DNA of 64,000 bases from SKKY01 sp965228015. Its GTDB lineage: Bacteria > Bacillota > Peptococcia > Peptococcales > SKKY01. The stretch's first letter is position 1, and each line of letters starts with the position of its first letter. Both the position numbers and the translations under genes were made by a program. The stretch covers positions 1,798,001 to 1,862,000 of the forward strand of contig OZ245787.1 in the NCBI GenBank assembly GCA_965228015.1, written 5' to 3'. Positions 52,606 to 61,957 of this stretch are shown here, in pieces. A model generated the notes under the pieces. That model was not told the DNA's origin. It searched no databases and saw only the letters and a list, made by a program, of their open reading frames with translations.

Positions 52606-54270
52606 TTATATAAAATCATTTTTCCCAATAAATTCTCTTAATATTGAATTAGAGGGTATTTGTGCATCTTTAGTTAGCGGGTAGAAAAAAGATGCCAGCC
52701 TAATTAGTCTTTGAGCCTCATAATATTCTGGCTCCCTGGGAGATATTTCCTGAAGAAGGGGAATAAGATAGTCTCTTATTGTTGCAAGTTCATAAACTAA
52801 AGAAGAATTGAAAATTATGTCAGCTTCTTCATTATAAGGGAAAATGCGTCCTTCTTCACCTTTTCTTACTGTTGACCAATACCTTAGCGTTTCTAGAGCA
52901 GAACGCCCACGGGCATTATGATCCCTGACAATCCTTCTCATTAGTCGTGCATCTGTTGTAGGGAGCCTGTTGTGGTAGTCAATGCCAAGTTGGGTTAATG
53001 CGTTAATGTAGATTTTGGCTTTGTTTTTTCTGTATATAGAGGAAGTAAGTTTTTCATTAAGTCCGTGGATTCCTTCAATTATTAATATTTCTCTTGGATC
53101 CAGCTTAATTTTGTTTCCTTTAAAAGATCTTGTTCCTGAAACAAAATCATATTCAGGAATTTCTATTTCTTTTCCATCGAAAAATCTTTGTAAATGATTT
53201 TGAAAAAGCTGAATATCTACAATATCAAGAGATTCAAAATCTGGAGCTCCATCGGGACCTAGAGGTCGGTCTTTTGCATCAATAAAGTAATCATCAATGG
53301 AAAGAAGTTCCGTTTTATAACCTATAACCTGTAACTGGATACTTAATCTTTTGGTAAAGGTTGTTTTCCCAGAAGATGAGGGCCCGGCTATACAAATAAG
53401 TTTTAAGTCTTCATTTTGAACCAGGGTATCGGCAATCTGAGCAATTTTTTTCTCATGCAAAGCCTCTGAAATTTTAATTATATTATTTATTTCTTTGTTT
53501 TTTATATATTCATTTAGTGATGAAATGTAGTTACATTCAATAATTTTTGCCCAGCGCCGGGTTTCTGTAAAAACTTTTGCAAGTTTTGGATTTTCAACAA
53601 ATTCCGGTAATTCAAGGGGGTTGCTTCTTGCAGGGAATCTTAGTATAAACCCTGGAGGATAGAATTTTAAATCAAATAAATTTAAGTATCCTGTAGAAGG
53701 AACCATGGTTCTGTAAAAGTAACCAAACTTGCTTCCAAGATAGTATATGCTGGAAACAGGGTTCTTTAGTTGATTTAAGAGCAAAGCTTTATCTTCCATG
53801 TCATGATTCTTATACAGATCTATTACTTCCTGAGTTGGTAGTACTTTTTTAATAAAAGGTAAATCTTTTACTACATATTCTCTCATTCTGTCTTCAATCT
53901 TCTGCAGTTCTTTTCTTGTCAGGGCGGGTTTGATTTGTATTTTGCAGTAAACACCCTGGCTTAATGAGTTTTCAATAGTAAGTTTTGATCTGGGAAAAAT
54001 TTCTTTTGCCGCAACAATCAAAAGAAAAATCAAACTCCTTTGATATACTTTGCTCCCAAGTTCTGATGATAAGTCTAAAAATTCTATCCGACAGTTTTTC
54101 TTTGAAGAATTAAGAACATAAGTAAGATCTTTTACATTGCCATCTACCATTGCAACTATTATTGGAGTCTGATACATATGCTGAAAATCTTTGCTGACTT
54201 CAAGTAAAGAAATATTTTCTGGATATTTTTTTTCAATGTTTCCATTAATTATTAAGCTTAACTCAGTCAT
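52606..54270 (-). CDS. Nucleoside (uridine kinase-like) kinase with TGS and ThrRS-like N-terminal domains
   Basis: The 554-residue protein joins an N-terminal TGS fold (LSLIINGNIEKKYPENISLLEVSK) and a threonyl-tRNA synthetase second-domain-like region. The latter spans about residues 70-180 and includes FPRSKLTIENSLSQGVYCK. The kinase comes last: P-loop IAGPSSSGKTTFTKRL about residue 295, then LLSIDDYF and IEGIHGLNEKL. This fusion is common in Clostridia and annotated as nucleoside kinase; substrate preference is not known to me. GGCAGG precedes the ATG. It is intact. Confidence 0.88.
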   Translation of the reverse strand: MTELSLIINGNIEKKYPENISLLEVSKDFQHMYQTPIIVAMVDGNVKDLTYVLNSSKKNCRIEFLDLSSELGSKVYQRSLIFLLIVAAKEIFPRSKLTIENSLSQGVYCKIQIKPALTRKELQKIEDRMREYVVKDLPFIKKVLPTQEVIDLYKNHDMEDKALLLNQLKNPVSSIYYLGSKFGYFYRTMVPSTGYLNLFDLKFYPPGFILRFPARSNPLELPEFVENPKLAKVFTETRRWAKIIECNYISSLNEYIKNKEINNIIKISEALHEKKIAQIADTLVQNEDLKLICIAGPSSSGKTTFTKRLSIQLQVIGYKTELLSIDDYFIDAKDRPLGPDGAPDFESLDIVDIQLFQNHLQRFFDGKEIEIPEYDFVSGTRSFKGNKIKLDPREILIIEGIHGLNEKLTSSIYRKNKAKIYINALTQLGIDYHNRLPTTDARLMRRIVRDHNARGRSALETLRYWSTVRKGEEGRIFPYNEEADIIFNSSLVYELATIRDYLIPLLQEISPREPEYYEAQRLIRLASFFYPLTKDAQIPSNSILREFIGKNDFI

Positions 54271-54302
54271 AAGGGTACCTGCCTTTTTTATAGTTGAAAA
54301 TA

Positions 54303-54326
54303 CACCCTCGCCAATTGGAGAGGGTG
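54303..54326 (-). terminator. Probable terminator after the small zinc protein gene
   Basis: CACCCTC and GAGGGTG arms (54303-54309, 54320-54326) with a 10-base loop; on the minus strand TATTTT follows. Confidence 0.6.
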
Positions 54327-54332
54327 CTAAGA

Positions 54333-54638
54333 TTACCTGTGTTTATTTTTTTCTCTTTTACGGGCAGCTTTTTTTTCTGTTGCTTTTTCATAATATTTTC
54401 TGATTTGTTCAAAGGGATTTAGTTTTTCCCAGTTTGTTGGTTTTGACATCATAAGATTATCGCTTCCACATTTTCTGCAGTGGTTCCAGTTGTTAATGAA
54501 CATGGAAATCATGCCGCCGTTTCTTCTGACTATTGAATGCCAGCCGCAGTCTTTGCAGGTAATTTTAAAGGAACGTTCAAAGAGATCTTCCACGTTTTCA
54601 ACTTTTCCTGCTGGGAAAGCCTTATCAATTAATTTCAT
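54333..54638 (-). CDS. Small zinc-ribbon-like protein, function unknown
   Basis: The 101-residue protein has two Cys pairs, FKITCKDCGWHS and NHCRKCGSDNLMM, a likely zinc ribbon at residues about 27-62. A strongly basic C-terminal tail follows (KATEKKAARKREKNKHR), suggesting nucleic-acid contact. CCGGAGG precedes the ATG. It is divergent from guaB. I do not recognise a named family. Confidence 0.72.
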   Translation of the reverse strand: MKLIDKAFPAGKVENVEDLFERSFKITCKDCGWHSIVRRNGGMISMFINNWNHCRKCGSDNLMMSKPTNWEKLNPFEQIRKYYEKATEKKAARKREKNKHR

Positions 54639-54711
54639 ATATTATAACCTCCGGAAAACTTCTTTTATTTTCTTATATAATAACAATTTTTTTCAATATT
54701 AAAAAGGGGGG

Positions 54712-54740
54712 TTGCTTAAAAAATACAAAAAGTGTATAAT
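54712..54740 (+). promoter_or_regulatory. Sigma-A promoter of guaB
   Basis: TTGCTT (54712-54717) and TATAAT (54735-54740) are 17 bases apart; transcription would start about 25 bases before the ATG. The leader is too short for a purine riboswitch. Confidence 0.75.
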
Positions 54741-54772
54741 ATTCAATTAAATAATATCGAAAGGAGATAGTT

Positions 54773-56284
54773 ATGCCTCATTATTACAGTGAACCATCAA
54801 GAACCTTTAGTGAATTTTTATTAATCCCAAATTTAACGACAAAAGAATGTATACCCGGAAATATTTCATTAAAAACACCTTTAACAAAATTTAAAAGAGG
54901 TGAAGAGCCAGATATTCAATTAAATGTACCTGTTGTATCTGCAATTATGCAGTCGGTTTCTGGAGCAGAGATGGGAATTTCTTTAGCAAGATCAGGAGGG
55001 ATTGCATTTATTTTTGGTTCTCAGACAATTGAGGAGCAAGCAGAAATGGTTAGGAAAGTAAAAGGCTACAAAGCAGGATTTGTTGTAAGTTCATTAAACT
55101 TAAAACCTGACCAGACTCTTGAAGACATTCTTGAACTTAAAAAAATTACAGGGCATTCAACTGTAGCTATAACAGAGGATGGTTCCCCTAAAGGAAAATT
55201 GCTTGGAATTGTAACCAGCCGGGATTATCGTCTTTCAAGAACAGAACCAAGTACTGTAATAAGCGAGTTTATGACTCCTTTTGAAGAGCTGATCTACGGA
55301 AAAGAAGGAATATCATTATCAGAAGCTAATGATATGATCTGGGATCATAAATTAAACTGTCTGCCAATTATTGACAACAATCAGAATCTTTGTTACCTGG
55401 TTTTCAGAAAGGACTATGACAGTCATAAAGAAAATCCGGATGAGTTACTTGATGAAGATAAAAGACTTATCGTTGGTGCTGGTATAAACAGTCGTGATCA
55501 TATAGAAAGAGTTCCTGCTTTAATTGAAGCTGGAGCAGATGTACTTTGCATTGATTCATCTGATGGCTATTCTGAATGGCAAAAAGATACTATTGAATAT
55601 ATAAAGAGTAAGTATGGAAACAAGGCAAAAGTTGGAGCTGGCAACGTTGTTGATCGTGAAGGTTTCTTTTACCTTGCAGAAGCAGGAGCTGATTTCATAA
55701 AGGTCGGAATTGGCGGGGGGTCAATTTGTATTACCCGAGAGCAAAAAGGTATTGGCAGAGGTCAGGCAACGTCAATAATGGAAGTTGCTGAGGCAAGAAA
55801 TGAATATTATGAAAAAACAGGTATTTATACTCCTATTTGTTCCGATGGTGGTATCGTTCATGATTATCATATGACCCTTGCTTTAGCAATGGGGGCAGAC
55901 TTCTTAATGCTTGGCAGATATTTTGCCAGATTTGATGAAAGTCCTACCAGAAAATTAAAAGTTGGCTCCAATTATGTAAAAGAATATTGGGGAGAGGGCT
56001 CCAACAGAGCGAGAAATTGGCAGCGTTACGATGATACTGGAAAGGGTAAAATGGACTTCGAAGAAGGAGTTGATTCCTACGTTCCTTACGCAGGAAAATT
56101 AAAGGATAACCTTTATGTATCAATGAGCAAAATTCGTTCAACTATGAGCAGCTGTGGGACTAAAACAATAAGAGAATTACAAGATACAGCAAGAATTGCT
56201 CTTGTATCCGCAACAAGTATTGTTGAAGGTGGAGCTCATGATGTAATTTTAAAAGACAATACTCCAAATTGTTTTAATTCATAA
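54773..56284 (+). CDS. guaB: IMP dehydrogenase, 503-residue Tritrichomonas-like type
   Basis: It oxidises IMP to XMP, the committed step of GTP synthesis. The TIM barrel holds SAIMQSVSGAEMG at the N-terminus, catalytic Cys in GGGSICITREQKGIGRG, CSDGGIVHDYHMTLALAMGA and the flap Arg-Tyr in ARNWQRYD. Two CBS domains sit at about 105-225 (LLGIVTSRDYRL; LPIIDNNQNLCYLVFRKDYD). From memory this sequence, including its N-terminus (YYSEPSRTFSEFLLIPNLTT) and exact length, is much closer to the parasite T. foetus enzyme than to E. coli GuaB. GAAAGGAG precedes the ATG. It is intact. Confidence 0.94.
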   Translation: MPHYYSEPSRTFSEFLLIPNLTTKECIPGNISLKTPLTKFKRGEEPDIQLNVPVVSAIMQSVSGAEMGISLARSGGIAFIFGSQTIEEQAEMVRKVKGYKAGFVVSSLNLKPDQTLEDILELKKITGHSTVAITEDGSPKGKLLGIVTSRDYRLSRTEPSTVISEFMTPFEELIYGKEGISLSEANDMIWDHKLNCLPIIDNNQNLCYLVFRKDYDSHKENPDELLDEDKRLIVGAGINSRDHIERVPALIEAGADVLCIDSSDGYSEWQKDTIEYIKSKYGNKAKVGAGNVVDREGFFYLAEAGADFIKVGIGGGSICITREQKGIGRGQATSIMEVAEARNEYYEKTGIYTPICSDGGIVHDYHMTLALAMGADFLMLGRYFARFDESPTRKLKVGSNYVKEYWGEGSNRARNWQRYDDTGKGKMDFEEGVDSYVPYAGKLKDNLYVSMSKIRSTMSSCGTKTIRELQDTARIALVSATSIVEGGAHDVILKDNTPNCFNS

Positions 56285-56305
56285 CAAAATATCAATATAT
56301 TTTTT

Positions 56306-56338
56306 AGAAGCTCTTGTATTTTCAAGAGCTTCTTTTTT
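56306..56338 (+). terminator. Intrinsic terminator after guaB
   Basis: AGAAGCTCTTG (56306-56316), loop TATTTT, CAAGAGCTTCT (56323-56333), then a T-run. Confidence 0.92.
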
Positions 56339-56370
56339 TATTGGAAATGTTGTATACATTCCTTATTTAA

Positions 56371-56399
56371 TTGACTTTATAACTAAAGTTTATGATAAT
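56371..56399 (+). promoter_or_regulatory. Sigma-A promoter of the lysA-msrA-pab operon
   Basis: TTGACT (56371-56376) and GATAAT (56394-56399) are 17 bases apart, 34 bases before lysA. The short leader leaves no room for a lysine riboswitch. Confidence 0.65.
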
Positions 56400-56433
56400 A
56401 CAAAAGAAATATCAGATAGGGGGAATATGAATT

Positions 56434-57684
56434 ATGAGTAAATATTTTACTGAAGATAAAAACTTTTTCAAAGAAATAAATCCTCAGGAATTAATAGAAA
56501 AATATGGTAGTCCATTATATGTATATAGTGAGGAAATATTAAGAGAACGTTGCAAGGAAATGAAAAATCTTGTTAGTTATCCTAAGTTTTTATCAAATTA
56601 TTCTATAAAAGCAAATTCAAACCTGGAAATTTTAAAAATAACAAAATCAGAAGGTTTAGTTGCAGACGCAATGTCTCCTGGAGAAATATATGTTCTTGAA
56701 AAAGCGGGTTTTGAGTACAGTAAAATTTTCTATATAAGTAATAACGTATCGGAAGAAGAAATGCAGTTTGTAATAGACAGGGGCATAATGGTTAGTATCG
56801 ATTCTTTATCTCAGCTGGAAATGTATGGGAAATTAAATCCCGGAAGTAAGGTTGCTATAAGATTTAATCCTGGGGTTGGTGCGGGACACAGTGAAAAAGT
56901 AATAACAGGTGGAAAGAAAACCAAGTTTGGTGTGAATATTAATCTTGTTTCAGAAGTAAAAGAAATATTAAATAAATATAATCTTACTTTAGCTGGAATA
57001 AATCAGCACATTGGATTACTTTTTATGGAAGCAGACTCTTATATTGAAGGAGTTAAATCTGTTCTTGCTGTTGCAGAAGAATTTGAAAATATTGAGTTTG
57101 TTGATTTTGGTGGAGGCTTTGGAATCCCTTACAGAAAACAAGAAGGGGAAGCAAGACTTGATGTTAAAGAGTTTGGCAGAAAGCTTGATGTTGTAATTAA
57201 TGAGTGGGTAGAAAAAACAGGGAAAAATCTATTATTTAAAATAGAGCCAGGCAGATATATTGCAGTTGAGTGTGGAATAATACTCGGAACAGTTCATTCT
57301 ATAAAAAATAATTATGACAGAAAATATGTGGGCACAGATGTTGGCTTTAATGTTCTGGCAAGACCGATGACTTATGGATCTCATCATGATATGGAAATTT
57401 ACAGAAATGGTAAGATTGTAAACGAAGGTCCTGAAGAAAATGTTCATGTAGTTGGAAACATTTGTGAAAGCGGAGACATTCTTGCAGAAGACAGATGCCT
57501 TCCGGTAATTAAAGAAAAGGATTTAATTTGTATAACAGATACAGGGGCCTATGGATATTCTATGGCATCGAATTATAATAACCGTCTTAGACCGGCAGAG
57601 GTATTAATTGCTTCCGATGGGAGTGTTAAGTTAATTAGAAAAAGAGATACTTTAGATGATTTAGTTAAAGGATTTTTAATATGA
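56434..57684 (+). CDS. lysA: Diaminopimelate decarboxylase
   Basis: The 416-residue PLP enzyme makes L-lysine from meso-diaminopimelate. The PLP Lys is in NYSIKANSNLEILK, and RFNPGVGAGH, FGGGFGIPYR and EPGRYIAVE follow. The substrate Cys motif is GNICESGDILAEDR, with DTGAYGYSMASNYN near the end. GGGGGAAT lies before the ATG. The stop overlaps the msrA start (ATGA). Lysine is also the substrate of AblA, seven kilobases upstream. It is intact. Confidence 0.95.
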   Translation: MSKYFTEDKNFFKEINPQELIEKYGSPLYVYSEEILRERCKEMKNLVSYPKFLSNYSIKANSNLEILKITKSEGLVADAMSPGEIYVLEKAGFEYSKIFYISNNVSEEEMQFVIDRGIMVSIDSLSQLEMYGKLNPGSKVAIRFNPGVGAGHSEKVITGGKKTKFGVNINLVSEVKEILNKYNLTLAGINQHIGLLFMEADSYIEGVKSVLAVAEEFENIEFVDFGGGFGIPYRKQEGEARLDVKEFGRKLDVVINEWVEKTGKNLLFKIEPGRYIAVECGIILGTVHSIKNNYDRKYVGTDVGFNVLARPMTYGSHHDMEIYRNGKIVNEGPEENVHVVGNICESGDILAEDRCLPVIKEKDLICITDTGAYGYSMASNYNNRLRPAEVLIASDGSVKLIRKRDTLDDLVKGFLI

Positions 57685-58155
57685 AGAAAATAGTATTGGC
57701 TGGGGGATGTTTTTGGGGAGTAGAAAAATACTTTAAAAGAAAAGAAGGTGTTGTTTCCACTCAGGTAGGTTATGCAAATAGGAACACCCCTGAACCCACT
57801 TATGAAAAAAATTTGCTCTGGTAACACTGGCTATGCGGAAGTCTGCGAAGCAACCTATGATGAAAGTATAGTATCTCTGGAAAAAATTCTGGAATATTTT
57901 TGGAAAATTATTAATCCTGTTTTACTAAACAGACAGGGAAATGATATTGGGACGCAATACAAGACTGGAATATACTATATAGATAAAGAGGATTTGCCGG
58001 TAATAAAAAAATCTTTTCAGGAAGAAGCAATGAAATACAAGGAACCAATTGTAACAGAAGTGAAGCCTTTAGAAAATTATTACCCTGCTGAGGAGTACCA
58101 CCAGGATTATCTTACAAAAAATCCTGGTGGGTATTGTCATGTTGCTGATAATTGA
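57681..58155 (+). pseudogene. msrA: Peptide methionine sulfoxide reductase MsrA, one frameshift
   Basis: The start reads MKKIVLAGGCFWGVEKYFKR, with the catalytic Cys in GGCFWG. After the A7 run (57805-57811) the frame must lose one base to continue KICSGNTGYAEVCEATYDES, then YHQDYLTKNPGGYCHV, the typical MsrA C-terminus. It repairs oxidised methionine. The 3' end overlaps pabA by 17 bases. All catalytic residues are kept apart from the shift. Confidence 0.9.
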
Positions 58156-58713
58156 TAATTATGATTCCTTTACTTATAATCTGGTTCAATATTTTCAGGT
58201 TTTAAAAGAAGATATTCTTGTATTAAGAAATGATCAGGTAGATATTGGAGAAATTGAAAAATTAAACCCCAGTGGGATAGTTATTTCCCCGGGGCCGGGA
58301 CGACCAGAAAATGCCGGTATTTCTGCTGAAATTGTTAATAAGTTTAAGGGTAAAATACCCCTTTTGGGAATATGCCTGGGTCACCAGGTTATTGGAATGA
58401 CTTTTGGTGGAAAAATAGTTGAAGCAAAAGAACCTGTTCATGGAAAGATTCATGATATTGTCCATAACGGGGAGGGGTTTTTCACGGGATAAAAAATCCT
58501 CTTAAAGTCACCCGTTATCATTCTTTAGTTGTTAGTGAAGAATCTTTTCCGGAAGAATTAGAGATAACTGCAAAAACAATTGATGGTGAAATAATGGGAA
58601 TAAAGAGCAGGGAATATATGCTGGAAGGTATTCAGTTCCATCCGGAAGCAATATTAACTGAAATGGGAATGGAAATTCTAAATAATTTTCTTATTGAAAT
58701 AGAAAGAAAATGA
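58139..58713 (+). pseudogene. pabA: Aminodeoxychorismate/anthranilate synthase glutaminase subunit, one frameshift
   Basis: This class-I glutamine amidotransferase starts MLLIIDNYDSFTYNLVQYF at ATG 58139. The Cys nucleophile is in LLGICLGHQVIG and the oxyanion PGPGRPENAG is present. The break lies at the T5 run (about 58479-58484). With one more T it continues GEGFFHGIKNPLKVTRYHSL and QFHPEAILTE, the catalytic His-Glu. Its partner is pabB, with an ATGA overlap, so 4-amino-4-deoxychorismate synthesis is more likely than tryptophan. Confidence 0.87.
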
Positions 58714-60100
58714 ATATGGAGTATAGAAAATTAAAACAAGAAACAGATTTTACGTTACTTTTAAATAAAATATCTAAAGAAAACTATCCTTTTGTTTTGG
58801 ATGGCTGTTCTGGCTATGAGAACAAACTTGGAAAATTTTCTTTTGCTGGTTTTAATCCTGTTGGGATTTTTAAGGCAAAGAATAATAAAGTTGAAATAAT
58901 GGAAAATGGGTCTTGGAAAGAATATTCTCAAGAAAATATTATAGAAGCTTTTAATTCTTTTTTTAATAAGTACAAAAAAGATTATGTTGGTAAGTATCCC
59001 TTTAATGGTGGAGGGGTAGGATTTTTTCTTATGATTTATGTCATATGATTGAAAAACTCCCCAGAACTGCAAAGGGTGATATGAAAATACCGGACATATT
59101 TTTTGTATTTATGATGGAATTTTTATTTTTGATCATAATAACAAAGAAATTATTATTTCTGCTATGGGTTTGGAAAGAAATAAAGATTATATTTTTGATC
59201 ATCTGGAAAATTTTGCTTTGGGTAAAGACGAACATATATTTAAAAAAGCTGAATATAGTGCGTTTTTGGATAATAAAATATTTCTTTCAAATTTCCGGAA
59301 AAATGAATACCTTGAATCGATAAAAAAATAAAATCATATATAAAAATGGGAGAAGTTTATCAAGTCAATCTAACTCAAAGGTTTTCTGCAAAAACAGAGG
59401 AAGATCCCTGGGTTCTGTATGAAAGACAAAGAAAAATAAATCCAGCTCCCTTCGCTGCTTATCTGGATTATGGTGATTTTCAAATTTTATCAACTTCTCC
59501 GGAAAGGTTTGTAAAAATTGAAGGTAAAATAATTGAAACCAGACCTATTAAAGAAACTATTGCCAGGGGAAAAATAAAGAGGAAGATAAGATAAATAAAG
59601 AAATATTATTAAATAGTGAAAAAGACAAATCGGAATTACTTATGATTGTAGATCTTGAAAGAAATGACCTTGGAAAGATCTCTAAGCCAGGAACGGCTAA
59701 AGTAGAAGAAATATTTGCTCTTGAAGAATATCCTTCTGTATATCACCTGATAAGTACAATTACTGGTGAGTTAAGAGTAGATGTTGAGCTAAAGGATGTA
59801 ATAAATGCAGTTTTCCCAGGGGTCTATTACAGGGACCCCAAAAATCAGAGCTATGGAAATAATTGACGAATTAGAACCTACGCAAAGGAATGTTTATACC
59901 GGCTCCCTGGGATACATTGATTTTAATAGGAACCTTGATTTAAATATAATTATAAGAACGATTTTGCTTAAATCCGGAACAGCTTATTTCCAGGCTGGAG
60001 GAGCGCTATTGCCTGGGATTCAGAGGAAGAAGCAGAATACGAGGAAACTCTTGTAAAAAGCAATGCTTTAAAAAGGGCCTTGGAAGGAAAATTAAGATGA
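58710..60100 (+). pseudogene. pabB: Aminodeoxychorismate synthase component I, many frameshifts
   Basis: The chorismate-binding enzyme is spread over at least six frame pieces. MNMEYRKLKQETDFTLLLNK and GGGVGFF come first, then EVYQVNLTQRFSAKTEEDP, STSPERFVKIEGKIIETRPI, LMIVDLERNDLGKI, EEYPSVYHLISTITGEL, and TGTPKIRAMEIIDELEP. The last piece is QAGGA followed by AWDSEEEAEYEETL. These are the standard blocks in the right order. Breaks fall near 59035, 59100, 59320, 59570, 59818 and 60008. So many lesions fit a decaying gene better than single-read errors. Confidence 0.85.
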
Positions 60101-60867
60101 AGATAATTTATGATTATAACGAAATCAATTTTGATTTTTTCTCAACAGATTTACTTAATTATGGTGTAGGTTTGTTTGAAACCATTAAGGTAATTAATGG
60201 GAAAGCAATTTTTCTTGAAGAAAATTTTTTAAGAATGCAAAAAAGTATAGCAGATCTGGGCTTTGGTGTATCCTTGAATTTTGAAAAAATATCAGAATCA
60301 GCAAGATTTGTTATAGAAAGAGATTTAATCTCTTTGGGCTCTTTGAAGATTAATTTTTTTAAAATTGAAGAGGGATCCTTTTTTTAATAAGATGCTTTGA
60401 AAAGAAATATGATAAAAAATTATATTCAGATGGAGTCGAACTTAAAATATCTTCCCTGTGGAAAAACGAACATTCTCAAATTTGTTATCATAAAACAAAT
60501 AATTATATGGAAAATATTATGGAAAAAAGAGAAGCAGAAAAAGAAGGATTTTTTGATTCTTTATTTTTTAATACTTCAGGATTTCTTGCTGAAACAACTG
60601 TCGCTAATATTTTTTTATTAAAGATGGAAGGTTTTATACTCCCTATGAAAAGGCTGGAATACTTCCTGGGATTATAAGAGGAAAAGTTATAGAAATTATA
60701 AAAAAGATAATTTTATAGAAGAAGGATTTTTTACTAGGAAAATTATTAAAGAAAGTCAGGGGGCTTTTATAACAAACTCTTTAATGGGAATAATGCCTGT
60801 AAAAAAATAGGAGAAAGAGAGTTTGATTCTGGAAATAAAGAGACCTTTTTTTGATGAAGGAGTATGA
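60097..60867 (+). pseudogene. pabC: Aminodeoxychorismate lyase (branched-chain aminotransferase-like), several frameshifts
   Basis: A fold-type IV PLP enzyme is recognisable: NYGVGLFETIKVINGKAIFL, then in other frames FFNTSGFLAETTVANIFF and KAGILPGIIRGKVIEI, and ITNSLMGIMPVKK. These match the lyase that releases p-aminobenzoate. Frame breaks lie near 60385, 60620, 60676 and 60790. The restored reading ends at TGA 60865-60867, overlapping the GIY-YIG start. It completes a pabA-pabB-pabC folate block in which every gene is broken. Confidence 0.8.
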
Positions 60868-61124
60868 AGATGTTTTACACTTATATGCTGGAATGTAATG
60901 ATGGAACATATTATACTGGCTGGACTAATAATCTTGAAAAAAGAGCAGAGACCCACAATAAGGGCTTAGGTGCCAAATACACAAAAAGCCGGCTTTCAGT
61001 GAAAATAATATATTTTGAACTCTTTGATAAGAAAGAGGATGCAATGAAAAGAGAGTGGAAAATTAAGAAACTTAATAGAAAAAGTAAAGAAAAACTGATT
61101 ATGATGTTTAATAAATATAAATAG
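60864..61124 (+). CDS. GIY-YIG nuclease superfamily protein (UPF0213/YazA type)
   Basis: The 86-residue protein has the paired motif YTYMLECNDGTYYTGWTNNL (GIY-YIG variant), Arg in LEKRAETHNKGLGAKYTKSR, and Glu in AMKREWKIKKL. It belongs to the small stand-alone UPF0213 group, whose biological role is unclear. ATG 60864 or 60870 may be the start. It is intact although the three genes before it are broken. ISLre2 copy 3 begins 20 bases later. Confidence 0.92.
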   Translation: MKMFYTYMLECNDGTYYTGWTNNLEKRAETHNKGLGAKYTKSRLSVKIIYFELFDKKEDAMKREWKIKKLNRKSKEKLIMMFNKYK

Positions 61125-61954
61125 TGGTTATTATTTTTAATTTAGTTAGTGTAAAATAATTATGGGTAAAAAAACAAAAAATATTAGAGCAACTCCTTAT
61201 GTTACAATTAAATCGCTAAACCAAATCGCAAAAAAGGAGAAACTCTAATGAATAATATTATACATGAAATTGCAACTAAAATCAGTAAAGAAATAGCAGA
61301 AAATATGGAAACAACTTTAATTGAGGGAAATAATATATCTGAATTCATTTTAAAAACCAAAAAAATGCTGGATGAAGTTGGGGTTGCAATTACAGAAAAA
61401 GTACTTGAAACTGTAGATATTTTAGTTAAAAAAGATTGTGCAAGAAAAAGAGACTGGAAAATAAAGGAAACAAAGTCGAAGAAAAGTTTGGCGACGATAT
61501 TTGGTGAAGTAACCTATAAAAGAACGTATTATGTTTATAAAATTACCGGTGAATATAAATACTTATCTGATGAAGCTGTTGGTATTGAAGCAAATGACAG
61601 AATGGATATATTGCTAGAATCAATGTTAATAGAAGAAGCAATAGAGATACCATACAGAAAAAGTAGCGAAAAAATATCGAAGAATGTGTATCTTACTGGT
61701 CAAACAGTAATGAATTCTATTAGAAAGCTTAAAGATATTTCTAATCATGCAGCACCAGTGAAAAAACTGATTCTCAAGCTAAGGTTTTGTACATCGAAGC
61801 TGATGAAGATCATGTTTCACTTCAAAGAGGAACATGTGCCGAACCTAGATTAATTTATGTTCACGAAGGTAAGTGAAAGGTAAGTAAAGATAAATATGAA
61901 TTAATAAATCCCAGATACTTTAGTGGTCTCTACCAAGATAGTGCTGATTTATGG

Positions 61955-61957
61955 CTT
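61955..61957. repeat. 3-bp target duplication (CTT), left of IS3 copy 3
   Basis: CTT here and at 63211-63213 duplicate one CTT of the uninterrupted ISLre2 (TTATGGCTTGAAGTAG in copies 1 and 2), which fixes the exact ends of the IS3-family element. Confidence 0.9.

Noticed and set aside
54741..54772. Purine riboswitch in front of guaB
   Set aside because: The leader from the predicted start is only about 25 bases.
56400..56433. Lysine riboswitch in front of lysA
   Set aside because: Only about 30 bases separate promoter and ATG; no aptamer fits.
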